In this document: positions 45,490 through 57,911 of the stretch, in pieces
How positions within the stretch are numbered: position 1 is the stretch's first letter
Layout: each line of letters begins with the position of its first letter
From: Nageia nagi
Lineage: Eukaryota; Pinophyta
Direction: 5' to 3'
Assembly: GCA_050084985.1 (NCBI GenBank)
Contig: JBITNC010000001.1
Span: 125,488,001-125,552,000 of the forward strand
DNA: 64,000 nucleotides
The notes under the pieces: model-generated
Seen by the model: the letters and a program-made list of their open reading frames with translations, nothing else
Databases searched by the model: none
Told to the model about the DNA's origin: nothing
Made by a program: the position numbers and the translations under genes

Positions 45490-48400
45490 TTCACTCCCCT
45501 TGAGGGTAACTTCACCAACTTGATAGCATCTTTAAGCTTACAAAATTAAACTTTCAGAAGGGGCTTGATGAACAAATCAACAAAGTTTAAGGTGGATGGA
45601 TAATAATCTAGTGTATGATGCCATCCAGAACCTTCTTCTTGATAAAATAGGCATGGATTTTCATATGTTTTGTTCTCTAATGGAACACAAGATTTTTAGT
45701 CACAAAACTAGTTGATTGATTATCTAAAAAAATCAAGGATGAGCCATCTTGCTATACCTAATTTCTTTCAAAAGATGCCTTAGCCAAATAGTTTCTTGAG
45801 CTACAATAGACATGGCATGATATTTAGCTTCTATGTGGAAAGAGAAATAGTAGGTTGCTTCTTAGAATCCCAAAGATAGCATCTAACCAATGTTAAACAC
45901 ATACATAAAAGTTGATTTTTTATCATCTCTATCTCCTCCATAGTTAGAATATAAGAATCTAGAGAGAACAAATGAGGGCAACTTAGAATACTTGAGAGTA
46001 AGATCTTTAGTCCCTACAACATACCTCAAAATTTGCTTAACAATATTGAAATACTCAACATAATTTTTTACATGAATCATGCCTTTAAAGATTCATTGCA
46101 AAGGTAATATCTAGCCTATATATAGTCAAAATACAAAAGATTAGCAATTAATTAATGTAAGCTATAACATTAGCTAACTAAGAGTTAGAGTTCAAAGAAA
46201 TAATAATTTTAAAAGAGATTGGCATCACAGCATATCTACACTCCATTTCAAACTTCTACAAGATATTTTAAATATACTTAGATTACTAAAATAAGTACAA
46301 CCTTTGTATTGATACACTTGTATTCCAAGTTAGTATTGCAAGAGACCAAGATCAATCATTTCAAATGTTACCTTAAGTTTGGATATGCACTCTTAAATGA
46401 TTTCATCATCATTTCTAGTTATTAGAAGATCATTCCATATAAAAGAGAATTAAGACCACGCCTTTTTCTTAATTAAGCACATATAAATCAATTTAGAAAA
46501 ATATTTAAAAAATTAATATCTATAAAGTACCTTCAAATCTTTTTGTACCAGGCTCAAGGTGCTTGCTTAAGTTCATACAATGACTTCTTTAGCTTGCACA
46601 CAAACAACTCTTTACTTTCTATGATAATTTTTTTTATTGATTCATGAAGATTTCCACATCTAAGTCACCATTGATAAATGCACTCTTGACATTAAGTTAA
46701 AACAATTTCTATCTTTGAGCTATAAATAGAGCAAAGATAATCCTTACAGTAGGCATCTTTACAATGGGAGCAAAAGTTTCCTTATAATATATATCATATT
46801 TTTGATCAAAACCTTTAGCTACTAACCTTTCTTTGTATTTCTTAATATCTTCAACTGAATTGAACTTGACTTTGTAATCTACTTATTACCAATCATATTC
46901 TTCTCATTTGAATAAAGAACCAAGTCTCAAGTTTTATTTTTCATAAGCACCTCATACTTCACTTTCGTGGTTTTCATCTAGCACTCATGCTTTTAAGCTT
47001 CTTTGAAGGTTGAAGGCTCATGCTTATTTCAATCTTGTTAAATAAAAAATTATTCAAGGTCATGCTCCTTATTACCCTTTGTGTTGAAGAATTTTATTCT
47101 TAAGGTGACTTATTTACATTAATATCTAACTAGCTAGGTGTAATTAAAGAGTTCTTTAAGCTCATCAACATCCTCATTAGAAGTAGATTCTTCAAGAAGT
47201 TTATTGAACTTTACATCATTTGAAACAAACAAAATTTTTAGGATGGAGAGTGGAGCCTATAACCTCTATGCTAATTGTTATAATCTACAAAGATGCATTT
47301 TTCAATTTTTGTTCAATTTTTTCTTCTCAAAAATAATGTAGTAGAATGCTTCACAATCAAACATCTTAAGGTGAGAAATGTTAGGTTTTCTTCCTAGCCA
47401 TGCCTCAAAAGGAGTTTTACTCTAAATAAATTTTATAGATATCTATTCAAAGTGTAAATAGCAGTGCTCATAGCTTTACCCCATAAAAAACTAGGAAGAT
47501 TACCCAACATGCATCTAGCCATTTTCATAATTATTCTATTTTTTTTTCGATAACACTATTCTGTTAAGGAGTGTAAGAAATCATAAATTACCTCTTAATA
47601 CCATACTTAGCATAAAAATCATTGAACTCATTATTGTTATATTCTTCATCATTATCTGATCTCAACATATTGATTTTAAGGTTAGTCTAATTCATCAACA
47701 AAGGATTTAAAAATATTAAAACTTTCAAAGGTTTGATCCTTGTGCTCAATTAGATACCCAAAGGTCATCCTACTAAATTTATTAGTGAAGGTCAAGATGT
47801 AAGATGCTCCTCCAAGTGACTTAGTCTAAAATGAATCGATCAAATCTAAATGCATAAGTTGAAAAGGTTAAAATGCTCTTATTTCTTATCTTTTTCAAAC
47901 TTTTGTCTATGCATCTTGCCAAGAATGCACTTCTTGTATAGACAATCGAAGAAGAAATTGATGAAAAACCTTTCACAAGTTCTTGATCTTTCATGATTTG
48001 AATACTCTTATGTTAAGATGCCCTAAATGATGGTGCCAAAGATTTTCTCTAGAACATACATTAGAAGCAAGACACATCTTTGATAGAATTTGATTTATGA
48101 TGTAGAGGTTATCTTTCATTGATCTTTAACCAATGTGGTAAGTTCTTTATTAATGCATCAAGATTGAGAGATTGAATTCAAAAGAGTACCCTTTTTTAGC
48201 AACTTGGATCATGGAGAGAAGGTTCATCTTTAAATTAAGAACATAAAGAATATTTTTAAAAACTTTACCATGAATCAACACACTCCTAATTCTTTAGAAT
48301 TCAAAGGTAGAGTTATTACCTATCACATATGCATCTTTTCTATACTTGTGAAAGTTCTCAATTTTTTTTTTCAAAGCATAGGTGATTAGTGCAACCAAAA

Positions 48401-49404
48401 TCAACAATCTAATTAGATAAAAAAGAGTGAGACATGGAGTATAATGCTGTAGCAAAACCAACATGAATATTTTCCTTTCCTTTGTAGTTCTTTATATTTC
48501 TATTATTTTTGTACTTTTTTCTCTTTTCTTTTTGCAGTAATCAACTTCTTTGTAACATTAAATATCATAATAGTTACAATTACCATCAAACTTTTTCTTA
48601 GAATAAGGATTGTTTGCTTTGCCTTTTCCATCTCTTTGCTTGAAGTGGTTGTTGTTACCATTTTTTGCTATTATTATTATTGTTATTTCTATTGTTGCCA
48701 TTATTATTTTTATTATTGCTATTGTAGCCATTACCTCTTTTCTCAAACCTCTTTTGATGGTTGAACTTCTTCTTGAAAGGAGTTTTGGTTGCTCTAAAAG
48801 AAACATTATTATTATTAAGAGAAAAAATCAACATCTTATTGTTAAGAGTTTTCTATACTTAATAGGTGTCCAGAAAGGTTCTTAAATAAGAAGACTTCTT
48901 CATCATCAAGCCTTATTTCCATAACCATCATAAATTTTCAAACTTTGAAGAAAGTTTGAAGAATTATGAAGACCATGAACTCATTATTAATCCAATTGCA
49001 TCCATAAGCAATAAGTTAGATCCTTAGGTTAATGATTTTATTTAAGTAGATAGCTACATTTTTATCTTCCCCTTGAGGAGATTTAAGCAACTTTTCAAAA
49101 ATGGTAAACTTTCTTGAAAAGTTTGAACCAAAGTAGATTTGCTTAAGCTTATCATAAGCTTCCTTTATTGAGGTTGAAGAGAAAATCATCAGAACACATC
49201 ATCTAAAATTGTATGAAAGATCATGGATGTTGCCAACTCATTCTTTATGTTGTAAGCCTATATTACTTTCTATCTGTGGAAGGTATAAGGTTTTCATTCA
49301 CTGTTTGCCAAAGTTTCCTTGCTTGCAACTTAACTCTCATTTGAGGTTCTCAAATCCAAAGTTGAGACCATCAATAATGTGTTTGGATAAAAAGATTCTC
49401 TCAT
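45490..49404 (-). pseudogene. Cop-7 gag-pol, heavily decayed
   Basis: Collinear with Cop-1 gag-pol throughout: gag from an ATG at 49404, the zinc knuckle near 48580 (C..CNYYDI, Cys lost), protease near 48400, GAG-pre-integrase near 48000, integrase 47850-46900, RT 46850-45900 (RNase H/RT open part at 46080-45883 reads QILRYVVGTKDLTLKYSK) and RNase H to about 45490. Stops and frameshifts occur every 100 bp or so. Between gag core and zinc knuckle, codons 48740-48660 form an Asn-rich stretch in one frame, interrupted by a one-base change in a run of A. It would encode the usual copia enzymes but cannot be translated. Confidence 0.85.
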
Positions 49405-49407
49405 TTG

Positions 49408-52198
49408 CTACATAAGAATATGAAAAATAATAAACATGTGGTTAGCAACATTATATGTTAGGTTTTAACCAAGTAAAAAATACATATTAATTTTAACACA
49501 AAAGATATGCATGATTTTATTCACAAGTGCAAATATTTTACAAATCAAATAATCCATTTACCCAAATATATTTCTCATCTCAAAAATCATAGATGTAGAG
49601 TGACATTGTTAAAACTTATTTTCTTATCTAAAATTAGGCCTTTCACCTAGATGCCCACACAAGAGAAGTTCAAGTACTACCAATCCTCAACTAGTGTACC
49701 TTGATCAATTTTATACTCTCATAAGAAGTACTTACCATTTTTCATGGTTATGAATTTTATTGGATAGATTAAATTATTAATCTTGATTCATTTTCAATTT
49801 ATCCTCTTAGGTTATCAGAATAATCCTTGAATGGACATGCGAATATATGGTATTACTACAACATACTTGTCCACCTATTGGAGTTAAATTCAGACTAATA
49901 TAGGACTTAAGACAATTGAGAAGTACAAACTTTCACCACTTGGATTGTTGAACTTAAAGGCTTTAGTTCACCTATCCTCACCTCATGGCTTCCCAAATAA
50001 GTTATGTTACAAAATGTACATGCGGATGTATTCATTTTAGGGGGTTGCTTATATCAATGTTTGCATTTTTATTTGCTTAAGAAAATAAAGCAAAAAACAA
50101 AATATGAAGTAAAAAGCATAAATAAAACATCATCTATTTAAAATTTAAAATCTAAGACCAACCCTTAAAGGACATCTTTACATCATTCCTAATTTTACAC
50201 AAGTCCATTCTTGCATCAAGAAGTAGATTGCATCATAACTTAAGATTTTAAGTGATAAACATGCATTATTTGAATTTTAAAAAATTAAGTATCTAACTTA
50301 AAAATTAATTTAATTCCTTAAGCATGCATCATCAAAAACTTAAGTTCTAAGCATGTATCATTAACTTAAATATTTAAGTACTAAACATGCATCATATAAG
50401 CATAAGCATGGATTAACTTAACAAATTAGTTTTAAGTATGCATAAAATTTAAGTATTAAGCATACATTTATTAACTTAACAAATAAGTTTTTTTTAAATG
50501 CATTATTAGCTTAAAAAATTAAATACTAAGCATGCAACTTTTAAAGTAAAAAATTAAGTAAGAAATTTATACAAATTCTCCCATTTTTACTTAAAAATTT
50601 ATCCCTAAAAGTAGCATGCTTAATTTTCTTTAGAAATGTCAAGTTTATACCAATGTAAGTATTTGGAGGATTTTTTTTTAAAAGGTTACAAAAAAAATCT
50701 CTATTAGTACTTAAAAAATAGCCTCCTCTTTGGCAATTGAAGCACTAATAGATCTTAAAAAATTATCCCTTTCAATGTTAAAGGGAATTAAAAAATTGCA
50801 AGTTGACCAAAGAAAAATACTTCTATGTATTTACAAAATAAATACCCTTTCCTTCAAAAAAATATGCAATGTAGTTAATGCATTAAGAAGCCTTTTACGC
50901 CACTAAGAAATGAAGTCATCATTCAACTTTAACTCTAACTCTACTCCATGTCAGAGTGAGTTAAAGAGAATAGACAATAATTATGAGTTATACTTATGAA
51001 ATAAGGAAAATAAGCTTTGAATTCTATAGAGTTTTAAATGCAAACAAAAAATTCTCCAAGCCACTCCAAAGAAGAATTGCAAGCATTAAATGCCCAACAA
51101 CAACAATCATTAAAATAAATGGAGGAGATAAAATTTAGAGGGACTAGGAGGTGATTTTTTTTTTCAAAAAAAGGTATACATAACAAGGGAGAGGAGAGGA
51201 GGAGGAGGAATGGAGGAGCTAGGAGAGGCCATAGTGGGGTAGAGGATGCCACGAGGAGCTAGGAGAGGTCAAGGGCTTAGCAAAGGGTGAGAGCCAGTCG
51301 GTGGAGCAAAGGATGGGAGGGTGAGGGCTCGATTAGCCATGAGGGCCACAAGGAGGATGGTTGGGAGATGTGAATAGAGGGGACATGATGGGAGGCTAGA
51401 TAGTGGCCTAGGTGGAGGGTTTTAGAGGAGGAATGGAGCCTGATGCATGCATAAGATTATCAAGATTGCACTTCATGCTGCAATGCTTCATGACCATATT
51501 TGACTACATTTTTTTTTTTTGAGAAGGTAAGGATTGCCATATTGCATGTAGCCTAGTGCATGCAAGGCAAAGATAAGATGAGGGGGTGGGGTTTGGTCAA
51601 TCAATAACTGGTCAACCTCCCCTCTCAATGGAAATATAAAAGTTGAAATAAAATAATACTTTATTATTTGAAAAAAAAACTTTTTGAAATATTTTTAATA
51701 AAAATATAAATAGACATATATTTTTAATTGAAATAGACTTATCTAAAAGTCTATTTTTTTATATAAAACTCCCTTTTTATTTTATTACAATTAGAGCTTT
51801 TATTTTTTGAAACAAGGATAGACTTCAAAAAAATAAAGATCATCCTTTGCATGAATAAATAATTTATAATTATTTGAAAAAAATGGCAATAATTTTAGTA
51901 AATGGTAGAATAATGTAATTACTTATTTTAGTGTTAGCATTAAAAATAAATTATAGAATATAACTATGATTTTTTTAATAGAAGAACTAAGGTAGGCAAA
52001 AAAAGGATTAGAGCAATTTTGTAACCTAAAAGTTGCAACTAACATAGAAATTGTTAGTATTAATAACAATTATATTGAATTGTTATTAAAAAAAAAATTC
52101 TTAAAAAAAAATGAATTAGCACATAACATATATGTTAGTATCATTAGTGAAATAAGCCAAGTAAAATGAATGTGGGTTATACCTTCTCTTAAATTTAC
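49408..52198 (-). other. Predicted 2.8-kb intron in the Cop-7 leader
   Basis: Minus strand: donor AAG|GTAAATTT at 52198; acceptor TTCTTATGTAG at 49408, exactly 3 nt before the gag ATG, as in Cop-1. Inside are the block shared with Cop-1 (about 49637-50060), degenerate repeats with AAGCATGCATCATTAACTTA (50220-50560) and a purine-rich plus-strand stretch (51180-51430). No protein is evident. Confidence 0.58.
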
Positions 52199-52278
52199 CT
52201 TACAATGAAGAGTAATAAAAAACTCTAAGTTAAAGATGAGTTACCAAACCAAAGATGTGAAGAAGAGCCTCCAAGTAG

Positions 52279-52290
52279 CTTTGATACCAA
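52279..52290 (-). other. Cop-7 primer binding site
   Basis: GCTTTGATACCA, one difference from the perfect initiator tRNA-Met complement, two bases inside the LTR. Confidence 0.88.
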
Positions 52291-52292
52291 AT

Positions 52293-52785
52293 GAGAGAAT
52301 TGAACTATAACATTAACAACTTTAAACTCCTAAGATCTCATGAAAGCTCACAAAACACATCTAACTCACAAAGCAATCTCATAGAGATAACACAAGATGT
52401 AAGTGGTTCCTCCAACTAGGAGTACATCCACTAACTAGATCTTTACTTCAATCACAAATACAACTCTCTTACAATCCTCTTAATATATTCTCGTAAGAAC
52501 TATCCTATACATAACTTTACTCTACAATTGGTATGTAATCACAAAGAGGGAGTCTTCTATTTATAAGCCAAAATCCCTCTTTGAATCACCTTTTTATCGA
52601 ATGTACAAAAGCATGACATGAACATCCTTTTACCTAAGGGGCATGCTCATGACATGGAGTGTAGGACAAGTTACATATCATATTCAATTAAATACTTAAG
52701 GTATCAAATGATACCCTTAAGTATTAGTGAACTTACATAGAAATTATTACATAACCTTTACAATAATGTATTATACATTCTAACA
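52293..52785 (-). repeat. Cop-7 5' LTR (493 bp)
   Basis: Begins TGAGAGAATTG and ends ACATTCTAACA, followed by ATAAT. On the minus strand it has a TATA box (52556-52566) and, about 130 nt downstream, the hairpin at 52403-52431 (GTGG..CCTCC/GGAG..CCAC). Confidence 0.94.
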
Positions 52786-52790
52786 ATAAT

Positions 52791-55040
52791 TAGCTTCAAA
52801 TAAATGCTTTCCATGGGCAAACCTATCGAGGTGATCAAGTTGTCACTCAATAGTCATGTCACTCATAGAATATTCTAGAAAAATGATGTCCCTTGTAAAG
52901 AGAAACATTTTTACCTCGCCATAAAGCTTATAGCCCTTGGTAGTATCTAAGTACCCTAAGAAAATACATTTTCAACTCTTGACACCAATTTTGCTTCTTT
53001 GTTTCTAAGGGACTAGGGCATAATAGGTGGAACCAAAAATTGTGAGATGTTGAACTAAAGTAACATGAATACACCACATTTCATATAGAGTCTTATTGTC
53101 AAGAGTATGAGATGGACATCTATTTCTAACATACATTGCATAATGATTTGCATCACCCTAAAACATCATTTTCATATTTTTGAAAATTAATATTATCTGT
53201 ATCATATTCCATAAGGTTCTATTCATCCTCTCAGCTACATCATTCTATTGTGGATTATAGGGAATAATTATTTCATGCTTGATTTCATGTTGATTAAGAT
53301 AGTTTTTGAATTCATTTGATGTATATTCATCTCCATTATTAGAATGAAGTGTGCCAATATGAGTGTGTGTTTTCTTCTCAATCATCATATGAAATTACTT
53401 AAATTTTTTTAAATATTTAGACTTGTTCTTCAAAAAATATTCCCAACACATTCTAGTATAATCACCAATGAGTATCATGATATATTTATTTTCAACTACA
53501 AAAGGAACATCAAATGGTCCACACAAATCAAAGTGTATGAGTTCTAGTTTTTTACATGCTCTAAATTTTGAATCAAAAAAAGGTTATTTGCTATTCATTC
53601 TTAAAACATATGCTTCACAATGTTCTATGTTCCTAGGAATGGTAGGCAATCCCAAAAAATCTATCTTTTTCAACAAATAAAGATCATTAAAATTGAGATT
53701 CCCAAATCTTGCATGCAATAAGAGACTAAATGAGAGAGTACCTTTTTATTAATTAACGAGGTAAGAAAAATTTCTTGATCTAGTTGAGCTCCCATGTAGT
53801 TTTAATAGCTTCTCATACTCCTCAATAGTTATCACCACTTTGTTTTCAGAATATCTCTTTATCTCCACCTTTTTATCGAACATATAGATTAAGTATCCTT
53901 GTTGAAGAATGAGCACAAGAGTTAACATGTTCTTTCATAATTCAAGAAGGTATAACACATCTCAAAGAATGATATCTAGAAGGTTTGGCAATTTAATTCT
54001 CATAGTACCAATACCTAAAGGTTTGATATTGGATCTATCAACAAAGTATATTCCACCATCAATGTTGGTATTCATTTCCTCAAAGAAATTTCATCAAAAT
54101 GATATGTGACATGTCACACCAATATCAAGAAACCATGCATTCTCCCAAGATGCAAATGAATTATTACATAAATTTTTAATTATAATATTATAATGAGCTA
54201 TAACATAATGAGTCGAATCAATATTCTTACTCTTTTCTTGCTCCCATTTTTTATTCCTTTCTTTGATCTTATCCCATGGAGTATAATATGTATTAGCTTC
54301 ATACCCTTGTCTGTCACATCTAGTATAATGAATATTGTTCCTCTTATTATGATCATCTTGATTAGATCTACCCTCTTGACTCTACGATTCCTCCTACCAC
54401 AACCATGACTACTACTTTCACCTTGTGAAGAATCATATGCACAATGTATCTAAAGTAGGATTGCTATATTTCTTGCCAAATTCCTTCTCATATTCTGCAA
54501 TCATGTCTTCCAAAGAATAAAATATGAGACTTTAGATTACCACTAGCTTGGAAGGATTTAAGATAATTCAAATATGTTGGATACCTTAATTATATGTGCA
54601 AGATAAATGTAGATATTCAAACATGTAGAGTCAATGTCATACATTATTACTTTGATTTTAGAAATTAATGCTGACATCATCATTTTTTAACTATAGGTTA
54701 AAAAGTTTTAATTATCATTGGATTGATTTCAATTGAGAATGGGAGTCAAATAAGTCTTTGAGGTTCTTCAATGTATTCTATAGATCATTAATTGAGTTAA
54801 TGTGGTGGTTAACCTCCTCACTAACCAAAGCTGTAATCAAAGTATATACCTTACTATTTTTCATGTTCCAAATTGTAAGCTCCTTGGCATTAGTTGGTTT
54901 GATAGATAGGTTATTACCATCACACATGCCAACCCAAAAATCATTAAAAATTAAGGTATGCTTAATTTTTCTAGACCACTTTACCCAATTATCTTTACTT
55001 GTTAACACTATTCCAAATATGCTCACAAGTGAATGTATTT
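52791..55040 (-). pseudogene. Cop-6 gag, protease and integrase remnant
   Basis: Broken copia frames. Integrase is recognised from LHSNNGDEYTSNEFKN (second catalytic position, Asp to Asn) and NDVAERMNRTLWN near 53360-53200. The GAG-pre-integrase and protease parts follow to about 54250. At 55026-54778 a gag N-terminus is open for 82 codons (LTSKDNWVKWSRKIKHTLIF, WNMKNSKVYTLI). It is divergent from Cop-1, Cop-3 and Cop-7 and belongs to another family. Confidence 0.78.
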
Positions 55041-55805
55041 TTCAATAAAGCTTTGATGTTTCAAAATTTTCAAAATTAAAGTGATCTTTCCCTAAAATAA
55101 TATTTACATAAATTTTATATCTTTAGCAAAATCTATATATTTTCAAGGTCTAAAAACCATATTAAACTATAGCCATAAAATTTTTGAATCCAAAGAAAAA
55201 AATCATCTAAAACTAATAAAAAATGAGGAATTTATGGCCAAAATATACTTCAAAATTTAAAAAAGTCTAAAATACACCTCAAAAAGTTGATTAGGCATGA
55301 TAATCAAGGAAAAATGTTGACTATGTAGGGTAGGATATCATGGTAGGGTGGATGCTAATGTCGTAACATGTTGACATGACATTGATGTGGCAATATGCTA
55401 ACATGGTAGGATCATTGATGTGATGATGATTGGGTGCTGATTGGGAAGTACACATGCTGCTAATTATGCAAATGCTATAGCATTCATATTGTAGTTCATC
55501 AGGGGCTTAACACATATGGCAAGGATAAATAAAAAAAAAGGAGTATTCAAATGATGGGAGTATTAACATGTAACAACAGGCACTATGAAATGCATGAGCG
55601 CATGAGGGTAAGGAGCTCCACATGGGTTGGAAAAGTACATATTTTGGTGGGTGAATGATTAGCCAAGGGTACATCATGCAGCCAAAGTGCATGCGTGACC
55701 CAAGGGCTCTTAGTGCCACCAAGGTACATGATGCTTGAGGGCTCATGGTGCCACCAAGGCATGCAGCCCTCCTTGGGATGGTGTGTAGCACTTGAGGGTG
55801 CATGG
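55041..55805. other. Spacer between Cop-6 and Cop-8
   Basis: No gene. From 55330 it has short repeats such as GACATGACATTGATGTGGCA, and at 55690-55775 GAGGGCTC..GTGCCACCAAGG occurs twice. CATGG (55801-55805) just left of Cop-8 is the expected target site; its partner lies beyond the window. Confidence 0.5.
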
Positions 55806-57648
55806 TGTTGAACTTCGAGTGACATTGAGAGGGGGGGTGAATCAATGTATCAAAACAAATAATCAATTTAACCTTCTTAAATAAAGATAGATTAAAAGCT
55901 AGATAAAATTGAGCAAGCACACCAAGTACATCACACAACACCAGATATAATGAGGTTCACCAGATTGGCTACATCCCCGAAAATGATTGCTTGGACTCCA
56001 ATCCAAATCTAGTAATTAAAGAAAGCTTACAGATTCATAGCACCAATTATGAAGGGTAGCACCAACTACCACTTTAAAAAATAGCAGCACCTACTGCATG
56101 GAACACCAATTCCAGCTATCAAGCACCCACTTGATACAACATTCAAAAAAGAGGAAAGAATACAGTTCTATAAGACCCTCAATGGTCTAGCTTTAAAGCT
56201 CATTATTTGATCTTTGCACACAGCTCCAAAGTAACATAGTTAAACAATCACTATACTCTCTGCATATTTGTTTGCTCACTTCACATACACCTAATACTCC
56301 CCTCTTCCACACTATTTCCTCCACTTCCACCCTTCGCTTCTCGCAAGTATTCACTGTTTCTCCAATTGCCTCTTCACATACCATTACACATCAAGAAAAC
56401 CCCCCGAGGATATGTTCCTATCATAACCCGTTATCAAAAACAAACTGAAAAGGAATCTTTATTTGTAATTGCTGTAACTGATGAACGCTCCTATTGCTCA
56501 AACAGAGTTGTTCAGACAAGTGTAGCTCTTTCTCCATTGATTTTGGAGATTTGATAGTATCTGATTATTTCTGATAATCCTAGACTCTTTTCTTCTTCAT
56601 AATGGTAGTTCTAGGTTTCTCTTGCCTTAGTTCTGGAGTCTCTTTCTATAGCCTAGAGATTGACTAGCTTACCAGATGTTTATTGTATTCACCATGATGT
56701 CATCATCTCTAGACTCTGGAAGAGAGTTCCAAGGTATCTGCATGGCCTACTAGCTTACCAGATGTTTATTGTATTCACCATGATGTCATCATCTCTGGAC
56801 TCCAGAAGAGAGTTCCAAGGTATCTGCATGGCCTTCCAGACTTTTCAACACCAACTGCTAATGTCATCTTCTCTGAACTCCAGAAGTAGAGTAAAATGCT
56901 TCCTGCGATGTCTGTGCTGATGTCATTTCTAGAAAAAAGAAACTTAAAGATGTGATCTGACTTCTCGCTATCCTTATCACTTCCGAGATATTCTATTTAC
57001 TAGCTCTGACTATTTGATCTCTCTTTACTATTCTCATCTCTACATTCCAGAATGTTTTACTCACTAGCTCTAGTTATTTGATCACTCCTTGCTGACCTCA
57101 TCATCTTCGGGACCTAGTTTCATTCAAAAATGTGAACGTTGTTCTCCCCGTGACATCATCTTCATGCTTCCAGAATGCTCTACTCACTTTCTTCAGAACC
57201 TAGTTTTTTCCATAATTAAGCTTTTATCATTTCATTTCAAAATGCTTAATCTACTGACTCTGGCCTTTTTAATCACCCCTTGCTGACCTCATCATCTCCA
57301 GAACCTGGTTTCATTCAAAAATGCGAACATCGTTCTTCCTGTGATGTCATCTCTTCCCTTCGGAATGTTTTACTCACTGGTGCTGGTTATTTGATCGCTC
57401 CTTGCTGACCTCATCACTTCCAGGCTCCGGTTTTGGGTTAAGGCCTGAAATCACTAACATCATCTCTTTCGGAATGCTTTATTTACTAACCTTAACTTCT
57501 TAATTCCCCTTACTGACCTCATCACTTCTAGGATCCGGTCTTTACTAAAACGTGACTATCTTATCCTCCTTGCTGACCTCATCACCTCCGAAACCCAGTC
57601 TTACCAAAACCACATGTTGACAACAATGACAATCGCACATGCTCAACA
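55806..57648 (-). repeat. Cop-8 3' LTR (1843 bp)
   Basis: Opens TGTTGAACTTCGAGTGAC and ends GCTCAACA. It contains an 86-bp tandem repeat (starts at 56664 and 56750: CTAGCTTACCAGATGTTTAT) and, in the U3 side (57085-57600), five degenerate copies of CTGACCTCATCA with conserved flanks. TGATGTCATCA-like palindromes recur in both, possibly bZIP-type enhancer sites. Confidence 0.93.
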
Positions 57649-57660
57649 ATCTCCCCCTTT
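57649..57660 (-). other. Cop-8 polypurine tract
   Basis: ATCTCCCCCTTT on the plus strand, AAAGGGGGAGAT on the minus strand, directly next to the 3' LTR. It primes plus-strand DNA synthesis. Three similar C5 tracts lie nearby at 57710-57720, 57749-57757 and 57845-57852. Confidence 0.9.
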
Positions 57661-57911
57661 GGAATTGTTGGCAACACCACTTGATCAGACACCAGCATCG
57701 GGACTTTTCTCTCCCCCTTTGTCAATAATAACAAAGGGCATTTACAGACTCCCCCTGAGTCCATACATGACATTCTCAAGAAATCAGTAGTATGCATACA
57801 AAAACAAGATACACAGAAGCAATATAGGAAGGAAAAAATAAACACTCCCCCTGAGAATGTGATGTCCAGAACTAGCTAATGCTTGGGAAGGACAACAACT
57901 CCTAGCTTGTT

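Larger units (their letters stand above)
44277..52785 (-). mobile_element. Cop-7, full-length copia, 8.5 kb
   Basis: Both LTRs (44277-44772 and 52293-52785), a polypurine tract, a primer site and all internal regions are present, with a perfect 5-bp target duplication ATAAT (44272-44276 and 52786-52790). The order is copia: LTR, primer site, 2.8-kb leader, gag, PR, INT, RT, RNase H, repeat-containing 3' region, LTR. The two LTRs differ by roughly one base in ten by eye, so the insertion is old, in keeping with its badly broken reading frame. It lies inside Cop-6. Confidence 0.95.
42607..55040 (-). mobile_element. Cop-6, old copia split by Cop-7
   Basis: Minus-strand copia remains: gag to integrase at 55040-52791, then, beyond Cop-7, the integrase C-terminus, RT and RNase H at 44276-42607. 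The two halves join at ATAAT, which is present on each side of Cop-7. No LTR of its own was recognised at either end; the RNase H end abuts Cop-5. Confidence 0.82.
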
